Part shown: positions 10,574 through 22,145 of the stretch, in pieces
Layout of the letters: every line of letters begins with the position of its first letter
Position numbering within the stretch: position 1 is the first letter of the stretch
NCBI GenBank assembly: GCA_964059195.1
Contig: CAXKWD010000009.1
Coordinates: 148,919,890-148,983,889, forward strand
Reading direction: 5' to 3'
DNA: 64,000 bases
Source: Ectobius pallidus
Lineage: Eukaryota > Arthropoda > Insecta > Blattodea > Ectobiidae
Made by a program: the position numbers and the translations under genes
The notes under the pieces: generated by a model
Database searches by the model: none
Seen by the model: the letters and a program-made list of their open reading frames with translations, nothing else
What the model was told of the DNA's origin: nothing

Positions 10574-10712
10574 GATAATAATATACGTATTACCATACCT
10601 CGTACGGTATTCTCTATGTCCAGGGCAGAGAAAGTTATGTGACTGCAGCACATTGTGCATTATTTTCGTGGATTTCATTCTTCAATATTTATTTACACCA
10701 ATGAATTCTATC

Positions 10713-11034
10713 GATAGCTTCTCTAATTTGTCAAAGTCCCATTCCATTTATTTCCAAACCCATCTGAGACCACTGGCAAAAATATGTTGTCATGTGAACT
10801 GTGATTTGGATTTGATAATTCTGTGTAAAAAGGGATTAAGTGTTCTCAAAAACATTGATTTTGGGCATTTAAAATCAAAATTTTTCAAAATCCTTTCTTA
10901 GTGAGCACCTACATTATGAAACGAAGGTACTGTCAAAATTCCAAGTCTCTACCTGTAATAGTTTAGGCTCTACGGTGATTCCTGTCAGTCAGTCAGTCAG
11001 GACAAAGCCTCTTATATATAGAGATATAAATAAA
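10713..11034 (-). mobile_element. Helitron H2, 3'-truncated copy
   Basis: On the minus strand it starts TCTCTATATATAAGAGGC and carries the GACTGACTGACTGAC tract. It matches 7161-7494 but loses the last part, including the CTAG end. Confidence 0.7.
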
Positions 11035-11908
11035 TTTTGATCTGAAAAAATTTAAATGATGAATTTATTAGCTGTAGAATGAATTTCTGGCATAGTTTCT
11101 AATGTTGCCGTAACATCCTATGTTAAGAAGCTATTATGAGCGTGGTATGTTGTAAAAATAGTTTCTTTTGTTGCCAGCCCGAGACATTTGGAAGTCTTGG
11201 CAGAGTTACTCACATATCAGCCAAGAGAAAGAATCCATGCTTAGCTGCATTTCCCCTGATTAGCATTTGTTTCGTGTAAACATACTCCTTTGTTTTTCCT
11301 CTGATTAATATGCAAGACAAAGCCACCTGTGCACTGAGACTAAGCAAGGCTCCAGATTTCGTTATCGAGAATCCGGGAAAGTTTTAAAATTTAAACAAAA
11401 GAAGGACCAAGAAAGTTCCTTTTTCGATTTTTACATTTACCGTCAATTTTTTAATTTCGAATAAATTGTTTTAGATTTATATATGAACTTTTTGCTTTGT
11501 ATTTATGTGAAAGAATTTTTAAGAATCCCTTAAAAAGTGGTCAATTTATGTTATACTACAGTCAATTGTTCTTGTATGTGAATTCGTATCAGCATAGTGA
11601 GATATCTTTGTAGCTTCTTTGACCTAAACCAATCGCAACATCAACATCAAAATCTTCCATTTCCCAACACATCCATAATAGGTCAACAAGAAAAACTTTC
11701 ACATTTTAATGCCAATAATTTTGTTTTTAATAACTCTTCATTCAAATAGTATGGACAAGGCCCCCTATTATTGGCAGTAGCAAATAGTTTAATGTAAAAA
11801 TAAAACAGCTGACTTCCATAACGCGTCATCCTCACTACAATAATAATATAAAATAATAAAATAATGATATATTATAGCGATATATGTATATATACACTAA
11901 AACTTCCG
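11035..11908. other. No gene seen
   Basis: AT-rich unique sequence with TA-rich simple sequence near 11840-11895. No family match or supported reading frame. Confidence 0.35.
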
Positions 11909-11982
11909 GGGCGCTCATCCCTGAACTGACTAGGCCTACCACCCGACCACTGCATCATCTGTCATAGGCAGATGGCATGATT
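11909..11982 (-). mobile_element. SINE S4 3' fragment
   Basis: Shares TCCCTGAACTGACTAGGCC-like and CTACCACCCGACC blocks with S4 copies at 61336(-) and 63745(-). Confidence 0.55.
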
Positions 11983-11999
11983 GGGACGAGTATTGCATG

Positions 12000-12354
12000 C
12001 TATTTTTTTGGCACGATGATTATTTACATCAATTTAATTATAATAATTGAGATATTAGCCGAAAATATTATGTTTATACACTATTGAAGATAGATGTTAT
12101 ATTTCAGAAAGTGATTCGCATGTGTTTGTTGTTATGGAAACCTGTTAAAAATCGCCACAAACTAGGGGGCCTTGGTTTCATAAAGGTTTGTATTATGATG
12201 ATTTTACTTACGGCACTTGTGCTTTTAGTAATTTTTACCACACGGAGATTTCTTTTGTTTTCATAGCAACCAGATTGCGTGTGGGAATGTCAACTTACGA
12301 TCCACGGCAACAATATTCGTAAGTACCACTAATTAGTTACGTCGTGCAAAAAAG
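12000..12354. mobile_element. Family I element, copy 1 (ends TTTTTTGGCACGA / TCGTGCAAAAAA)
   Basis: Inverted ends, with an interior sharing long blocks with 60810-61132, including GTGATTCGCATGTGTTTG and GTCAACTTACGATCCACGG. An X-box-like GTTTTCATAGCAAC lies near 12258. No coding capacity; superfamily unknown. Confidence 0.65.
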
Positions 12355-12673
12355 TAATAAAATAGGCTAATATTTTTTTAAAACTTAAGCGTCCTCCCTT
12401 GTGGTGTCTGAATAGAACAGACTGTAATCAGTGTAATTGCTAATGTGACAGGAAGAGAGAAAGTAATGTGAGTGTTTCCGAGCAGGTGTTAGCGTTTCCT
12501 GTTCCATACCTAACCTAACCTTGGCGGTGTTTTCCTGTTATTAATAGCGATGAAGACTGTATTAATCGTGTGTTTCATTGGCGATGCTCAAGTGTTTCAG
12601 TCGCCAAGTGAGCTGAGGCGTGCAAGGCCCCCTGTGAAGTGTCCCTGCTAATTAATATCTTCATATGTCATTT
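12355..12673. other. No gene seen
   Basis: Moderate-GC sequence with no reading frame or family match. Confidence 0.35.
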
Positions 12674-13612
12674 GTTATTAAGTGCCGGATTGGTAAATTA
12701 TGGGATTGTGTCTGTGTGTCTGTACGCGCGATAACTCAAAAACGCTTTATCGAATTTTCATGAAACTTGGTATGCGCATTTATAATATCTGTAGGAAGAA
12801 CCTCATTGATTTTGGACCAAATCGGTTGACCGGTACCGGAGTATTGCCCAATTTACTACCTATTTTTTTGGTAATATGTTAGAAAGGTAATCCCACGAGA
12901 ATTGGATTTATTAAAACTATTCCGTGAATAAAAATGTGACGGATTATACAAATAATAATTACTTTCGTGCTTTGTTGTATAAAACAAAACTAACAGCTGC
13001 GAGATCACGGCCTACTATGAATCAACCATCCATGAATCGATTCGAGTTACCATGTTGTGACCAATGTTACCAATGGTGCATATAAGACATAGTTAACTTC
13101 TTTCAGATAAGCTAACAGCAGAACAGAATAAAAGCACACGAACTGGCTTGCACCGAATCGAAATTGTGTCTTTAATCGATGTACATTTCTATTATATCAA
13201 TTTCCAAACAAGTTATGTTTTATAAAATAGTCTGTTTTCGTGCTGCTTAATAGCAGCATATAATCACTGCACACTGATGCTTACGTGTCCAGTAACGGGC
13301 TGACCATTTTATCAGATAAAATGTCTTCATCTTATTAACAGCAAGCATTTTATAAGATGAACGATCGTGATTGGTCTATATCCGAGGAATTGCTAAACGT
13401 TAGCCTATTGGTCAATACCAAACAGGGAAATCAGTTCTCATGACAACATATTGTTTTACAGTATTCATATACGGCTTTGGAAGTTGCAATACAGTTAGCT
13501 TTGACAAATAACACTACATACATATTCCTTTATATATGCTTATCAAACTAGACCGTTAAACCGAGCGAAGTAGCCGAGATGGTAACACTTTAAAGAACTC
13601 AATAGGTTCACA
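12674..13612 (-). mobile_element. Composite repeat W split by repeat D
   Basis: The W terminus TTAAGTGCCGG and one internal unit occupy 12674-12884. W sequence resumes at about 13430 (CAGTTCTCATGACAACATA) and runs to a partial SINE S2 head, CCGAGCGAAGTAGCCGAG, near 13561. Between them is D (12885-13424). Relative to 31808-31860 about 14 bp of W is missing at the junction, so the insertion was accompanied by a small deletion or later loss. Confidence 0.6.
12885..13424. repeat. Repeat D, left-arm copy
   Basis: Starts AGGTAATCCCACGAGA like 50393, and matches it through CAAACAAGTTATG and GCTTACGTGTCCAGTAACG to the TTGGTCAATA block. The TAGCCTA at 13401-13407 is plain TA in the D copies at 50943, 51185 and 4250. 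Confidence 0.65.
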
Positions 13613-14220
13613 CGAACTAGCTAGCACTTTTTTTAATACTTCCAGCTCGCAAGTTAAGTTCTCAATAATTTTTATTTTTTACGTCATCAACATCCGTGCC
13701 CTATTTACAACTATCTGAATTTAATATTAGAGTTTGGTTGCACAATAATAGCGGAACAAATGAAGTACACGGCTGCAGATATCGAGATATCGACGTGGAA
13801 ACCAAAGCCACCCAATATCAGACAACAATAAATCAACAGCCAGCATTTCCCTCATACCTAAGCGCTTCTCACTGGAATCCAATGGGATATGTCTGATAAT
13901 CTTCGATCATAGGACTGCAGTAATTGCTATGAATAGATACTGTGTGTTTGCTACGAAATATCTTCAAAATAGACAAATAGGCACATTCTATTCGTGTTAA
14001 TTGTAATATCAAACTAAAATAAATTCATTTCGTGTTGTCAAAATCCGTTGCTTTCAAGAAAACGTGAGAAAGGAAGCTTCGATTTGACTGACGCCGTAAG
14101 CTGCCATCTGTCGTAGAAGACAAGAACTACGACAACCAGAAACCAGTCTTGCTGGTTTCCTAAACAAAGACGCATCTTAATAAATGTCATTATAGGCAAG
14201 TTTCGTAATGTATTATTTTG
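13613..14220. other. No gene seen
   Basis: No recognisable coding or repeat family. A 66-codon frame at 13696-13896 has no family resemblance. Confidence 0.35.
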
Positions 14221-14640
14221 TCATGGCCCTCTATTTAAATAAAAAATTATAGCAGGCCATGCTTAAGTTAAGTAAACGATATTGATTACGCTCATTAGAG
14301 CATGCATTGTTTATTGTTACTATAGCGATGCAAATATGATCGGATTCTATTTTACTCATGGCCTTCTATCCTTAAAACATCGGCATTGCGAATTATTCCT
14401 ATAGCAACAGATGATTGTGACGGGATTTTAGTTCAGTCATGACCCACTAATTAAAAAATAAATTATAAGAGGCCATGCTTAAGTAAATGGGATGGTTCAG
14501 AGCATGTATTGCGAATTGTTACTATAGCAACAGATAATGATTCTGATGAGACTGTATTTTAGTCATGGCCCTCTACTTAAATAAAAATCATAACAGGCCA
14601 CGCTTAACTTAAGTAGAAGAGTCTATCTGGAGCATGGATT
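14221..14640 (+). repeat. Tandem repeat R with X-box palindromes
   Basis: Four degenerate units begin TCATGGCC or TCATGACC at 14221, 14356, 14437 and 14563. Each is followed by AGGCCATGCTTAAGT-like sequence. Three carry an X-box-like palindrome: GTTACTATAGCGAT at 14326, ATTCCTATAGCAAC at 14395 and GTTACTATAGCAAC at 14518. The family also occurs singly at 1838, 18239 and 41000. Confidence 0.7.
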
Positions 14641-15119
14641 TCTTATTCCGCTTACTGTAGTAGCAGATAATCACTTAATGAGGGTTCTATATTATGCTAC
14701 ATTCTCCTGGAAATTACTAAACTTCCCCGTACTGTTCATAGAACTATTAGTTGAATCTCAATATCGGGAAATTGTTTTAGTTCTAGAGGAATTTTTATAA
14801 ACGCAGACAGTGTGGTGTTTCTGGTCGCCTAGCAACGCTGCTGCTTCCATTTTAATTACTCACAAAAACGCTGATTAAAGTTTTACAAAATATCGCGAGA
14901 GGAAATCTCTTCTTTGCACATAAACGCGACGACGGGTCCAGTCTTTTGAAGGAGATTAAAAATATGAGAAATATTCAGACATGTTTAACATGTTCTCCGG
15001 CTAATTAGTGTGTCCTCCATTATGAAAATTAACAGAACAAATTTTTTTTCGGACTTTGTTTTTCTTTTGTTCTAGTTTGTTTTTTGTGGTTTTCAAGTTC
15101 TTTATGTAATTTTTTCTTG
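14641..15119. other. No gene seen
   Basis: AT-rich unique sequence. Poly-T and TTTG-rich sequence occupies 15040-15110. Confidence 0.35.
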
Positions 15120-15296
15120 CCACTTTGGCCCTGGGGTCGACTCAGCCTCTAACAGAAATGAGTACGAGCAATCCGGGGGGTAAAGACGGCCGGTGCATAG
15201 GGCTGACAACCTTCACGAGCCGAATGTCTAAAATCTGGGAAACTCAACCTCCTGGAACCCTCTGGGCCTCCATGGCCCGTACAGGGAACACTTTTT
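15120..15296 (+). mobile_element. SINE S1, body fragment without tRNA head
   Basis: Shares GGGGTCGACTCAGCCTCTAA and CCTGGAACCCTCTGGGCC with full S1 copies at 23624 and 28789(-). Confidence 0.8.
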
Positions 15297-16504
15297 CTAC
15301 ATAATTTTTTCTAACTTATATAGTTTTTCTATGTGTACCACATCTCTATATAAACGTCTGTTAACTCATAACATTTACTGTGTCTATTAAAACGAAGTTT
15401 TGAAACAATGTGTATATTGTAAATAAGAAATAATTTTTAAAAACTGAAATTTCAGACTTAATTAGTTCATATTTTATACACCATCTCTAACAAAATTCAG
15501 GATTCAACTTTTATGGCAGGGCCTTCATTTTTTTAAATTTTAAATCTTTTTAAGTAGAGTATTCCCATGAGATAGTTAAACCGTTCGATATATCAATATT
15601 TTGAAATATTTGATTTATTTATTTTATACTTTTTTTTTCTAACGGATGACGAAAGTGGTATTTTTCATTATTTTTAAGAACTTAAATAAGCATCAGTGTT
15701 AGATGCATTCTCGCTACACTCCAGAGGTCGCTAGGGGTCTGCAGGAATATTTGATGTGGGAGTGGGGAGCAAAACCTGGGCTCGAATCCCGCCAAGACAA
15801 ATTTTTCTCTAACTTACACAACAAAATCATAGCGACTGAAACTTTCTAGGAACCGATGTTTTTACAAAAGCAGTATTTTATGACTTCTGTAATGCTTCTT
15901 CCACGGAAAAGTTGTAAGAGTGGGATAACGTGGTTATTGCCATAGCAACCACGGCCCTATAATAAAGGAAAGGAGACCGTTTTCATATCCACATCACTAG
16001 ATCCTATCTGCTTATCTGGCACTGTAGATTCCAAAGCCCCCCCTAGAACTGGGTCAAACTGGGAACAGAGTGCAGCAAATGCCGCATTTCATTCTATGCT
16101 CTCTGCATCAACATTCCCATGAGAGGGAGAACACCGGGAATGTTATCATTAGCAAGTTTGTTAGACTGATAAGTTTCTCACATGGGGGAAGAATTATGAA
16201 GGTTCAGCTTTTTTTTTCTAATTTTAAAATTTTAACCTCTGTTGATGTTTTAGCCTATTGTCGACGAAATTAAAGGTATTTGATTATTGCCCATTCCACT
16301 TTTCTCTCCTAACTAGTGAGATATATAGGGCTTAGGAGTGGCGTTTCTTGTTTATTCATTTGTTTGATGTTCCATTTTTGAAATTTAAAATAGAGATAGA
16401 TTTTTTTTATCACAACTTGTGAAGCTAAACATGAGAAAATGTTCAATGATAATGAGTTATGTCTTAGTAACATCAACTTTTAATATAGTATTGTATGTCT
16501 CCCG
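15297..16504. other. Mostly unrecognised; tRNA-like SINE fragment near 15722-15812
   Basis: The segment 15722-15812 ends in GGGCTCGAATCCCGCC, a B-box and T-arm-like block preceded by GGTCGCTAGGGG, probably a decayed tRNA-derived SINE. An X-box-like ATTGCCATAGCAAC lies near 15938. Otherwise AT-rich with no supported gene. Confidence 0.4.
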
Positions 16505-16514
16505 TTGTAGATAT

Positions 16515-16918
16515 GTTTATGCCACCCACGCCTTAAAAGACCGCGACTTTTCGGGAAAAGAAGTTTCTATGGATCACATACATACTTTTCTTTAATAGAC
16601 AAGGACTTGGAGGGCCAATCAGGATGAATGATCAGCCCAATGCCGGGACCACCTCCGAGACAACACGAACACATAGAACGAGACACACCATTCACACACA
16701 CACTCATGCAGAACAAGGCGAGGATGGGATGAAGATGATAATGACGGCCAGATGATATCTGGGGACCACAAGGGCCTAAAGTTACCCGAAATTCGTCTTA
16801 CAAGTGAGGAAACCCCCAGGGAAAATCCCACCTAAGTAACTTGTCCAGACCAGGAATCGAACCCGGGCCTACTGCGTGAAAGGAGCGAATGCAACCCCCT
16901 ATGCCACAGCGGTGGACT
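16515..16918 (-). mobile_element. SINE S3, nearly complete
   Basis: Minus-strand copy of the 6186-6621 element. The tRNA-like head is at its right end (GTCCACCGCTGTGGC and a B box GGTTCGATTCC), with the body extending left to the GCGTGGGTGGCAT region. The A-rich tail is lost. It directly abuts the hairpin that starts at 16924. Confidence 0.8.
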
Positions 16919-16923
16919 TATAT

Positions 16924-17105
16924 GCCGGTTGTCGACCAAGAGCTAAGCTAAGTTAGTTTAGCTTAGCTAACATACAGTGCGGGATTTCATATGTAGTTGT
17001 GCCGACAAAACTACATATGAAATCCTGCACAACTATATATGAAATCCCTCACTGTATGTGAGCTAAGCTAAGCCAAGTTATCTTAGCTCTTGGTCGACAA
17101 CCGGC
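16924..17105. mobile_element. Long hairpin MITE-like element
   Basis: Left arm 16924-17002 begins GCCGGTTGTCGACCAAGAGC. The right arm 17027-17105 is its complement with about nine mismatches over 79 bp. The 24-bp centre repeats the inner block ACTACATATGAAATCC a third time. No target duplication could be assigned. Confidence 0.75.
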
Positions 17106-17245
17106 AATAAAATCTGGATATTATAAATCTTGTATTTATTGTTTAATCATGCTGTATTTTTACTATGTAGCCTAATTTAATGTTATTATTTCAATCTTAA
17201 CATGAGACAATGTCTGAAACTATATTGTATGGTACGTAGACAATA

Positions 17246-17281
17246 ATAAAATTATTATTATTATTATTGTTATTATTATTA
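17246..17281. repeat. (ATT)n microsatellite
   Basis: About eleven ATT units with one interruption. Confidence 0.9.
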
Positions 17282-17872
17282 TAAGTTCATCATTATTCCT
17301 GCTGATGTCTTTAAATTTAACTGTTATTGTTGTCTTGTCTCCATTGTTGTTGAGCAGATGTACATTGTCAGGATATGAGCAAGATTCTCATATCAAGTAC
17401 TATTTTTATTTGTGTCAAACTAAGATCATATCTAGCGTTTCAAACTATAAAATTGAAATACCTCGGAATAGTGAAAATGTGACATTCATCGTTATTTTCC
17501 TCAGGTATTCATATAAACCTGATAGTATTTTGTTTTTGCATAATAACAACATAGAGAGAATGATTAGAAGCTGTGAGAAATGAAGGCAGGTCGCCATGGA
17601 AACGGACTGGGTCACGGAAACAGGGGGCGCTGTTAGCATGCAACGTCGCATGGCGATGCAGGGATATTAATAGTCTGTCTGTGGTTCCACAAACGTTGCT
17701 ATTTATTGTATTTCTTCCGCAAATATGTATAAAAGCAATTACACATTCTATTCAAACAATTGAACACCGGCATTGAAAATATCAGTTTCCTACCAAAAAA
17801 TTACCTTTATTGCTTTTATCATTTCTTAGGACTAAACGGGTAAAATTGATTGTTATCTATCTTCTTCTATCT
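17282..17872. other. No gene seen
   Basis: Open frames of up to 92 codons (17305-17583) show no family resemblance. GTCGCCATGGAAAC near 17591 is X-box-like. Confidence 0.35.
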
Positions 17873-18218
17873 TCTATATTAATAAAAGGAAATCTACTGG
17901 ACGCAGAGATCTGAAATTTTAAACATAGGTGGGCTGAAAGGTCGGAAAATGCACCTCGAAGCCGGAATTTTAAATTTCGCTTTCGTTCGTGAGTTATGAG
18001 TGAAAAACGGGCAAAAAAAGTGCAATTTTTGCGTTTTCGAAGCATCAGTTTTCAGTTATAAATTTCAATGTCAAATCAATTACAGTTGGCTTTGGCTATT
18101 TTTGTCATAAGTTACCTTGGAAATAAAACTTTCGCGATCGCTTGAATGTTGTAAGCCCTAAATATGGTCAAACGTTGTTTTATTTGGACGAATCTCACTA
18201 TACAGGAGTATTCTGGGC
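17873..18218 (+). mobile_element. Helitron H1, 5' portion
   Basis: Starts TCTATATTAATAAAAGG and matches 51835-52198 closely (GCAGAGATCTGAAATTTTAA, GTGAGTTATGAGTGAAAAAC), then diverges. Its 3' terminus may be the Helitron-type end at 20750-20806 in the same orientation, separated by later insertions. That link is an inference. Confidence 0.65.
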
Positions 18219-18238
18219 CAAGATAAAAAATGTTTCTG

Positions 18239-18300
18239 TCATGGCCCTCTACTATAAAAAAAAGTTACATCAGGCCTATACTTTGTTGCTATAGCAACGA
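18239..18300 (+). repeat. Repeat R fragment with perfect palindromic X-box
   Basis: TCATGGCCCTCTACTATAAA identifies family R. GTTGCTATAGCAAC at 18285-18298 is a fully symmetric X-box-like palindrome. Confidence 0.5.
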
Positions 18301-18586
18301 GGGAAACGTTCTATAGCTTATAATGTAACGATAATCATAATAAGGTAGAAAGTGATATTCCTAACAGACGACATAAGAAGACATTAAATCTGATTGTGAA
18401 GTTTTTTTCTAAATAACTTATTAAAAGCTCATCAACTTACATAGCACAAGCTGGAGTAGGGCCTAGGTAGCGGGCAGTGACCAATGTACTCACCTAGAAA
18501 AGAAAGAAACACAACTTTTATTAACTTTCTCACGTCATTACTAGACCTGGGATTTTAAGGAAAATGCCTATTTTGTTCCTTATGAA

Positions 18587-19444
18587 TAAATAAATAAATA
18601 AATAAATAAGCCCGTCACAATCCCTTATAGGGCAAGGGCCTCCTGCCATGGTAGGGCTGGCTCTGTTTTACTCTCCCAAGGTGAGCTATTTCCTTGGAGA
18701 GTTGGGTTTTTGCCTCCTGGTGGGTTAAGACCTATATATTAACAACACTTTCCTAGGACACTGTTTTCCTAATTAATTAAATGCTCTATCATTTGTTTTC
18801 AGTTCACTTTTTCTGTGACCTATCCTGACCATCTCGTTTCTGCCTCCTCCCTGAACTCATCTTCCTTTCCTAGATCACTGTTTTCCTAATGATTTAAATG
18901 TTTTATCACTTGTTTCCAGTACACTCTTTCTTTGGCCTGTCTTGTCCATCGCATTCCTAACTCCTCCCTGAATACGTCCTCCCATCTGCGTCGAGGTCTG
19001 CCTCTGCTTCTTTTACCCTTCCTCTGGTCCCAAACAGTTGTTGCATACGCCCATCTTTCTTGATTCATTCTGATGACGTGACCTCCCCAATTCCATTTGG
19101 TTTTTCTTACAACAATGGCTGCGTTTTCCAGTTCACTTCTTTTTCTTAACTCCTCATTTCTTATCCTGTCCCTTAGATTTATTCCCAACAGTTTTCTTTC
19201 CATCTTTCTCTGACAAATCTCTTATCATGTTAACTTGTTCCTTGTCTGGCAGCCATATAGTAGGACTGGTATGACGCACATTTTTAGCACTTCCAATCTC
19301 TTCTTGATATTTATGTGCCAGTCTAGGAGGATAAACTTTAAGCTCCAGAACTTTCCCCATGCGAGCCTAATTCTCCTGTTGATTTCTGCATTTCCGTTAT
19401 TTGACATGTTGATTGATTGACCCAGGTAAGTATATTCTGTACAA
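18587..19444 (-). mobile_element. LINE insertion, 5'-truncated, with TTTA-type tail
   Basis: The minus-strand element ends in a TTTATTTATTTA tail at the left. It is bounded by short repeats TATGAA (18581-18586 and 19445-19450). It belongs to a different non-LTR lineage from the AMNLRVP type. Confidence 0.8.
18886..19410 (-). pseudogene. LINE reverse-transcriptase C-terminal remnant (second lineage)
   Basis: This is the end of a non-LTR retrotransposon endonuclease/reverse-transcriptase. In reading order, EINRRIRLAWGKFWSLK and CVIPVLLYGCQT (19225-19407) belong to the RT thumb region. A frameshift follows, then a frame at 18886-19203 opens MERKLLGINLRDRIRNEELR and continues with WNWGGHVIRM, RGRPRRRWED and a terminal WKQVIKHL. 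The order and motifs match the conserved post-RT region of this LINE group. At least one frameshift separates the two parts, so the copy is dead. It lies inside a hAT-C element and therefore inserted later than that element. Confidence 0.85.
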
Positions 19445-19949
19445 TATGAAATAGCATGAAAATGTTTAAATATGTTAACATTTCATGATAAATCACTTAA
19501 TTTAGCCTATAGAGTTTTATAGTGCCCTAAAATGCCTATTTGGACCTTTGGAGCCTATTTTTACTATTTTAGTGCCTAAAATGCCTATTCTGTATATTTA
19601 AAATAACTTTCAACTTCTGTAACTTTTACAATTATTTAATGGACATCCCTGAATGAAGAGCAGAACAGCAGAATATATATAATTTAACGAAAAAGAAACT
19701 TAAAAAGAAATGATTTAAAAAAAATACATATAGGCTACTGAAGATATTTCAAAGATCCTAGATTATGTTGTTCACATGATATTAACAAGCAGAAAAATAA
19801 TAACTCAGAAATATCTACATGTGTGGAAGTTATCAGGGAAACGACTGTTCAGTGCATGAAACGTGGCAGCCATTTTGAAACGATCACTAGTCGTATCTGT
19901 AACAGTTTGATTAATTTTGAAAATACTAAATAACTGTCATATTACAAGA

Positions 19950-20657
19950 CAGGGTGTCCACCAAGTAATGCTCAAGAAATTCCCGGCTTATTCCCTGATC
20001 TTGATCGATCATTTCAGAAATTCCCGACCAAAATATGAAGCATTTTCTAATAACTGTGTAAGAAAAATTATAGGATTATACATACTTTAAATAAGAAAAA
20101 AACTTTTAGTAACAAAAGTAATTGCAAACAATAATTACTTAGGCTTTAACAGATACAAAAATTAGGAACAATAAAATAAACTAAATATACATTTATATAG
20201 CCTAGGCCTATTATTGTCTAGCATAGGCGTACCGAGGGGGGGGGGTTGGGGGTTTGAACCCCCCCTCCCATTGATTAAAAAAAGGAAAATTGTATAATTT
20301 TGTTAAGTCTGCCCATAAATTACTTAATACAAGTATAAAGCGTGGGAAGCTTAAAACTCGTTATTTTGCGTCTTAATTTTTAAAATTTTCCGGGGGGGAC
20401 CCCCGGACCCCCCTCTCCCTGGGGGGTATTCCAACCCCCCAGACCCCGCGGGGTATTCCATACCCCCCAGATGTTATAACCCCCCCCATAGGGTCGGCCT
20501 GGTTACGCCTATGTATGTCTAGAAGTCTTTTTGATCCCACTTTGCAATATTTCGAATTTTCCCGGATATTTTAACAAATTCATTGACTTTTCCCGGATTT
20601 TCCCGACCATACGAAATTCCCGGCCTTTTCCCGGATTCCCGACCAGTGGACACCCTG
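19950..20657. mobile_element. hAT element with ends CAGGGTGTCCAC, containing hAT-A
   Basis: Inverted ends CAGGGTGTCCAC / GTGGACACCCTG are typical of hAT elements. The flanks TACAAGAC and TGTAAGAC agree at 6 of 8 positions, an imperfect duplication. The interior contains repeated AATTCCCGG/TTCCCGGATT blocks. The hAT-A copy at 20222-20513 sits inside. Confidence 0.7.
20222..20513. mobile_element. hAT-A non-autonomous element, copy 2
   Basis: CATAGGCGTACCGAGG at the left and GGTTACGCCTATG at the right, with G/C-run interior as in 161-1094. The flanks share TGTCTAG (20215-20221 and 20516-20522), a slightly decayed duplication. It is nested in the hAT at 19950-20657. Confidence 0.85.
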
Positions 20658-20749
20658 TAAGACTGTAGAACAATTCATTGCTGAGGAGGAAAAATAATGA
20701 AATTCACATATTTCTCACCAATGAATTTAATCGAAAACTGTATGTCCCC

Positions 20750-20806
20750 CCTTAATTTTTAGTCTATTAATTAATGATCGTGGGCGAAGCCGCGGGGATC
20801 TGCTAG
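20750..20806 (+). mobile_element. Helitron 3' terminus
   Basis: CGTGGGCGAAGCCGCGGGG hairpin-like block followed by TCTGCTAG and then T, the Helitron CTRR-T ending shared with 40798, 52360 and 55147. The body to its left is not contiguous with a recognised 5' end. Confidence 0.65.
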
Positions 20807-21068
20807 TCTAGAATAATATCAAGATCCCTCAAGTCAAAATAACCCGAATAAAGATTTTGTAAAAAGCGGTTTCGACACTGCCTGAAAACTCAAATGAGTC
20901 GTGTCTGACCTTGAACCCTGAGCTACTGAGCCGGGAAATTTACATAAAGATGCCATTAATAAATCAATATTAAATTCCGATGTTAAAGCTGCAGTGCCAT
21001 TAAGCACGCGAGGTATTCAGAATATCTTGACACGGCCAAGTTCTATTGCACTCAAATATATAAATATA

Positions 21069-21514
21069 CAGGGTGTTCTGAAGAAAGGTTCCAGTTTTTA
21101 GAGAGGAGATAGTAGGCTATACATCAAAACAAGAAAGAAAAATATATAAATATAGCAAGATACACCAACAAAACAATAAACTCTAAACTCAACAAAGTTA
21201 CCAATAAATGATTTGATTAGAAGAAAATACCCAAATACCACAAAAAAAAAATACTAAAAACAAATAAGTCATCATTAGTTTTAATAATTTAACTAGTAGG
21301 CCTAAATAAAACAAAGGAAATATTCATTCTTTGTAAAGTATTTTGCCAAAGAGTTCACAACAGAAAATACGCTTCTCTGACAGGGATGGCAAACGTTTGG
21401 CGAATTCCCAGTAAATATTAGCCTAATTTTAGGCCCCATATTTGTATGACTTTTTCTTATTTTGATTTACACTACCTGCTCTCTAAATATTGGAAACTTT
21501 CTCAGAACACTCTG
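21069..21514. mobile_element. Tc1/mariner-type MITE
   Basis: CAGGGTGTTCTGAAGAAAGG at the left and the imperfect complement ending CTCAGAACACTCTG at the right, with TA on both sides (21067-21068 and 21515-21516). The inverted repeats extend about 35 bp with mismatches. No transposase. Confidence 0.75.
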
Positions 21515-21516
21515 TA

Positions 21517-21776
21517 CAGGTAGGGGGAAAAAAAAGCGGATCGACTAAAATATCTAAGTTGCCGATATGAGTCACTGCGCATGCCTAGCAGCATAGCAGG
21601 GAATGTACTGAAATTTGTTCTAGACAATATAGACAATCAATTGAGAAATAATTTCACGTAATTTGCATTGCTTGTGAAAATAAACGTTTCCGTTACATCT
21701 CTTACATTTATTTACGTATCACAAGGCTCTGAAATCAGCTACAAGAGTCGGTCCGCTTTTTTTTCTCCCCAGCCTG
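21517..21776. mobile_element. Second TA-target MITE, abutting the first
   Basis: CAGGTAGGGGGAAAAAAAAG at the left and its imperfect complement ending CTCCCCAGCCTG at the right. It is flanked by TA at 21515-21516 and 21777-21778. It shares its left TA with the right TA of the neighbouring MITE. Confidence 0.75.
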
Positions 21777-21904
21777 TACACATATAGGCTAACAGGCCTA
21801 CTGTTGGTGCCATTTTAAGAATACCTTGGCCCAAACCATTGTCTATCTACAAAAGAATATTATAATAACATTGTTCCCTAATCCGAAAATCTTCACCGAC
21901 AAAA

Positions 21905-22145
21905 AACAGGTGTTGTTTTAGTCGCGTGGATTTCTCCAGTGTTTCCGCTGTCATTCACCACTTCTCAAGTGAAGTAAACGTGTTATGGTACGTATTTGGC
22001 AACATTGCATTGGACTGTAGACAAGTGTGAATACGCCTAATTGCCTTTCTATTCACTGATTGACAGGTCGAAGAGGATTAGGGTGGCAGCAGGTAGAGGA
22101 AGTTCTTGAGAAAAAGTATTTAAAAAGTGGCATCCACAATATACA
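21905..22145 (+). repeat. Dispersed repeat J, copy 1
   Basis: Shares AACAGGTG, TGTCATTCACCACTTCTC, GTGAAGTAAACG and a GGGTGGCAGCAGGTAGAGG block with 59766-59975 and 60050-60275. A 74-codon frame (22060-22284) spans it but is not conserved between copies. Origin unknown. Confidence 0.65.

Larger units (their letters stand above)
18542..19665 (+). mobile_element. hAT-C element interrupted by a LINE
   Basis: Starts TAGACCTGGGATTTTAAGG, the hAT-C terminus, preceded by GTCATTAC. The order of interior blocks matches 43521-44514 read in reverse and 62880-63060. The right terminus is missing. A LINE fragment occupies 18587-19444, bounded by TATGAA on both sides. The uninterrupted junction is visible in the 44470 region. 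Confidence 0.7.

Noticed and set aside
11931..11938. TAGGCCTA as an insertion scar at this position
   Set aside because: SINE S4 relatives at 61360 and 63760 already read GGCCTACCACCC, so this instance needs only a substitution.
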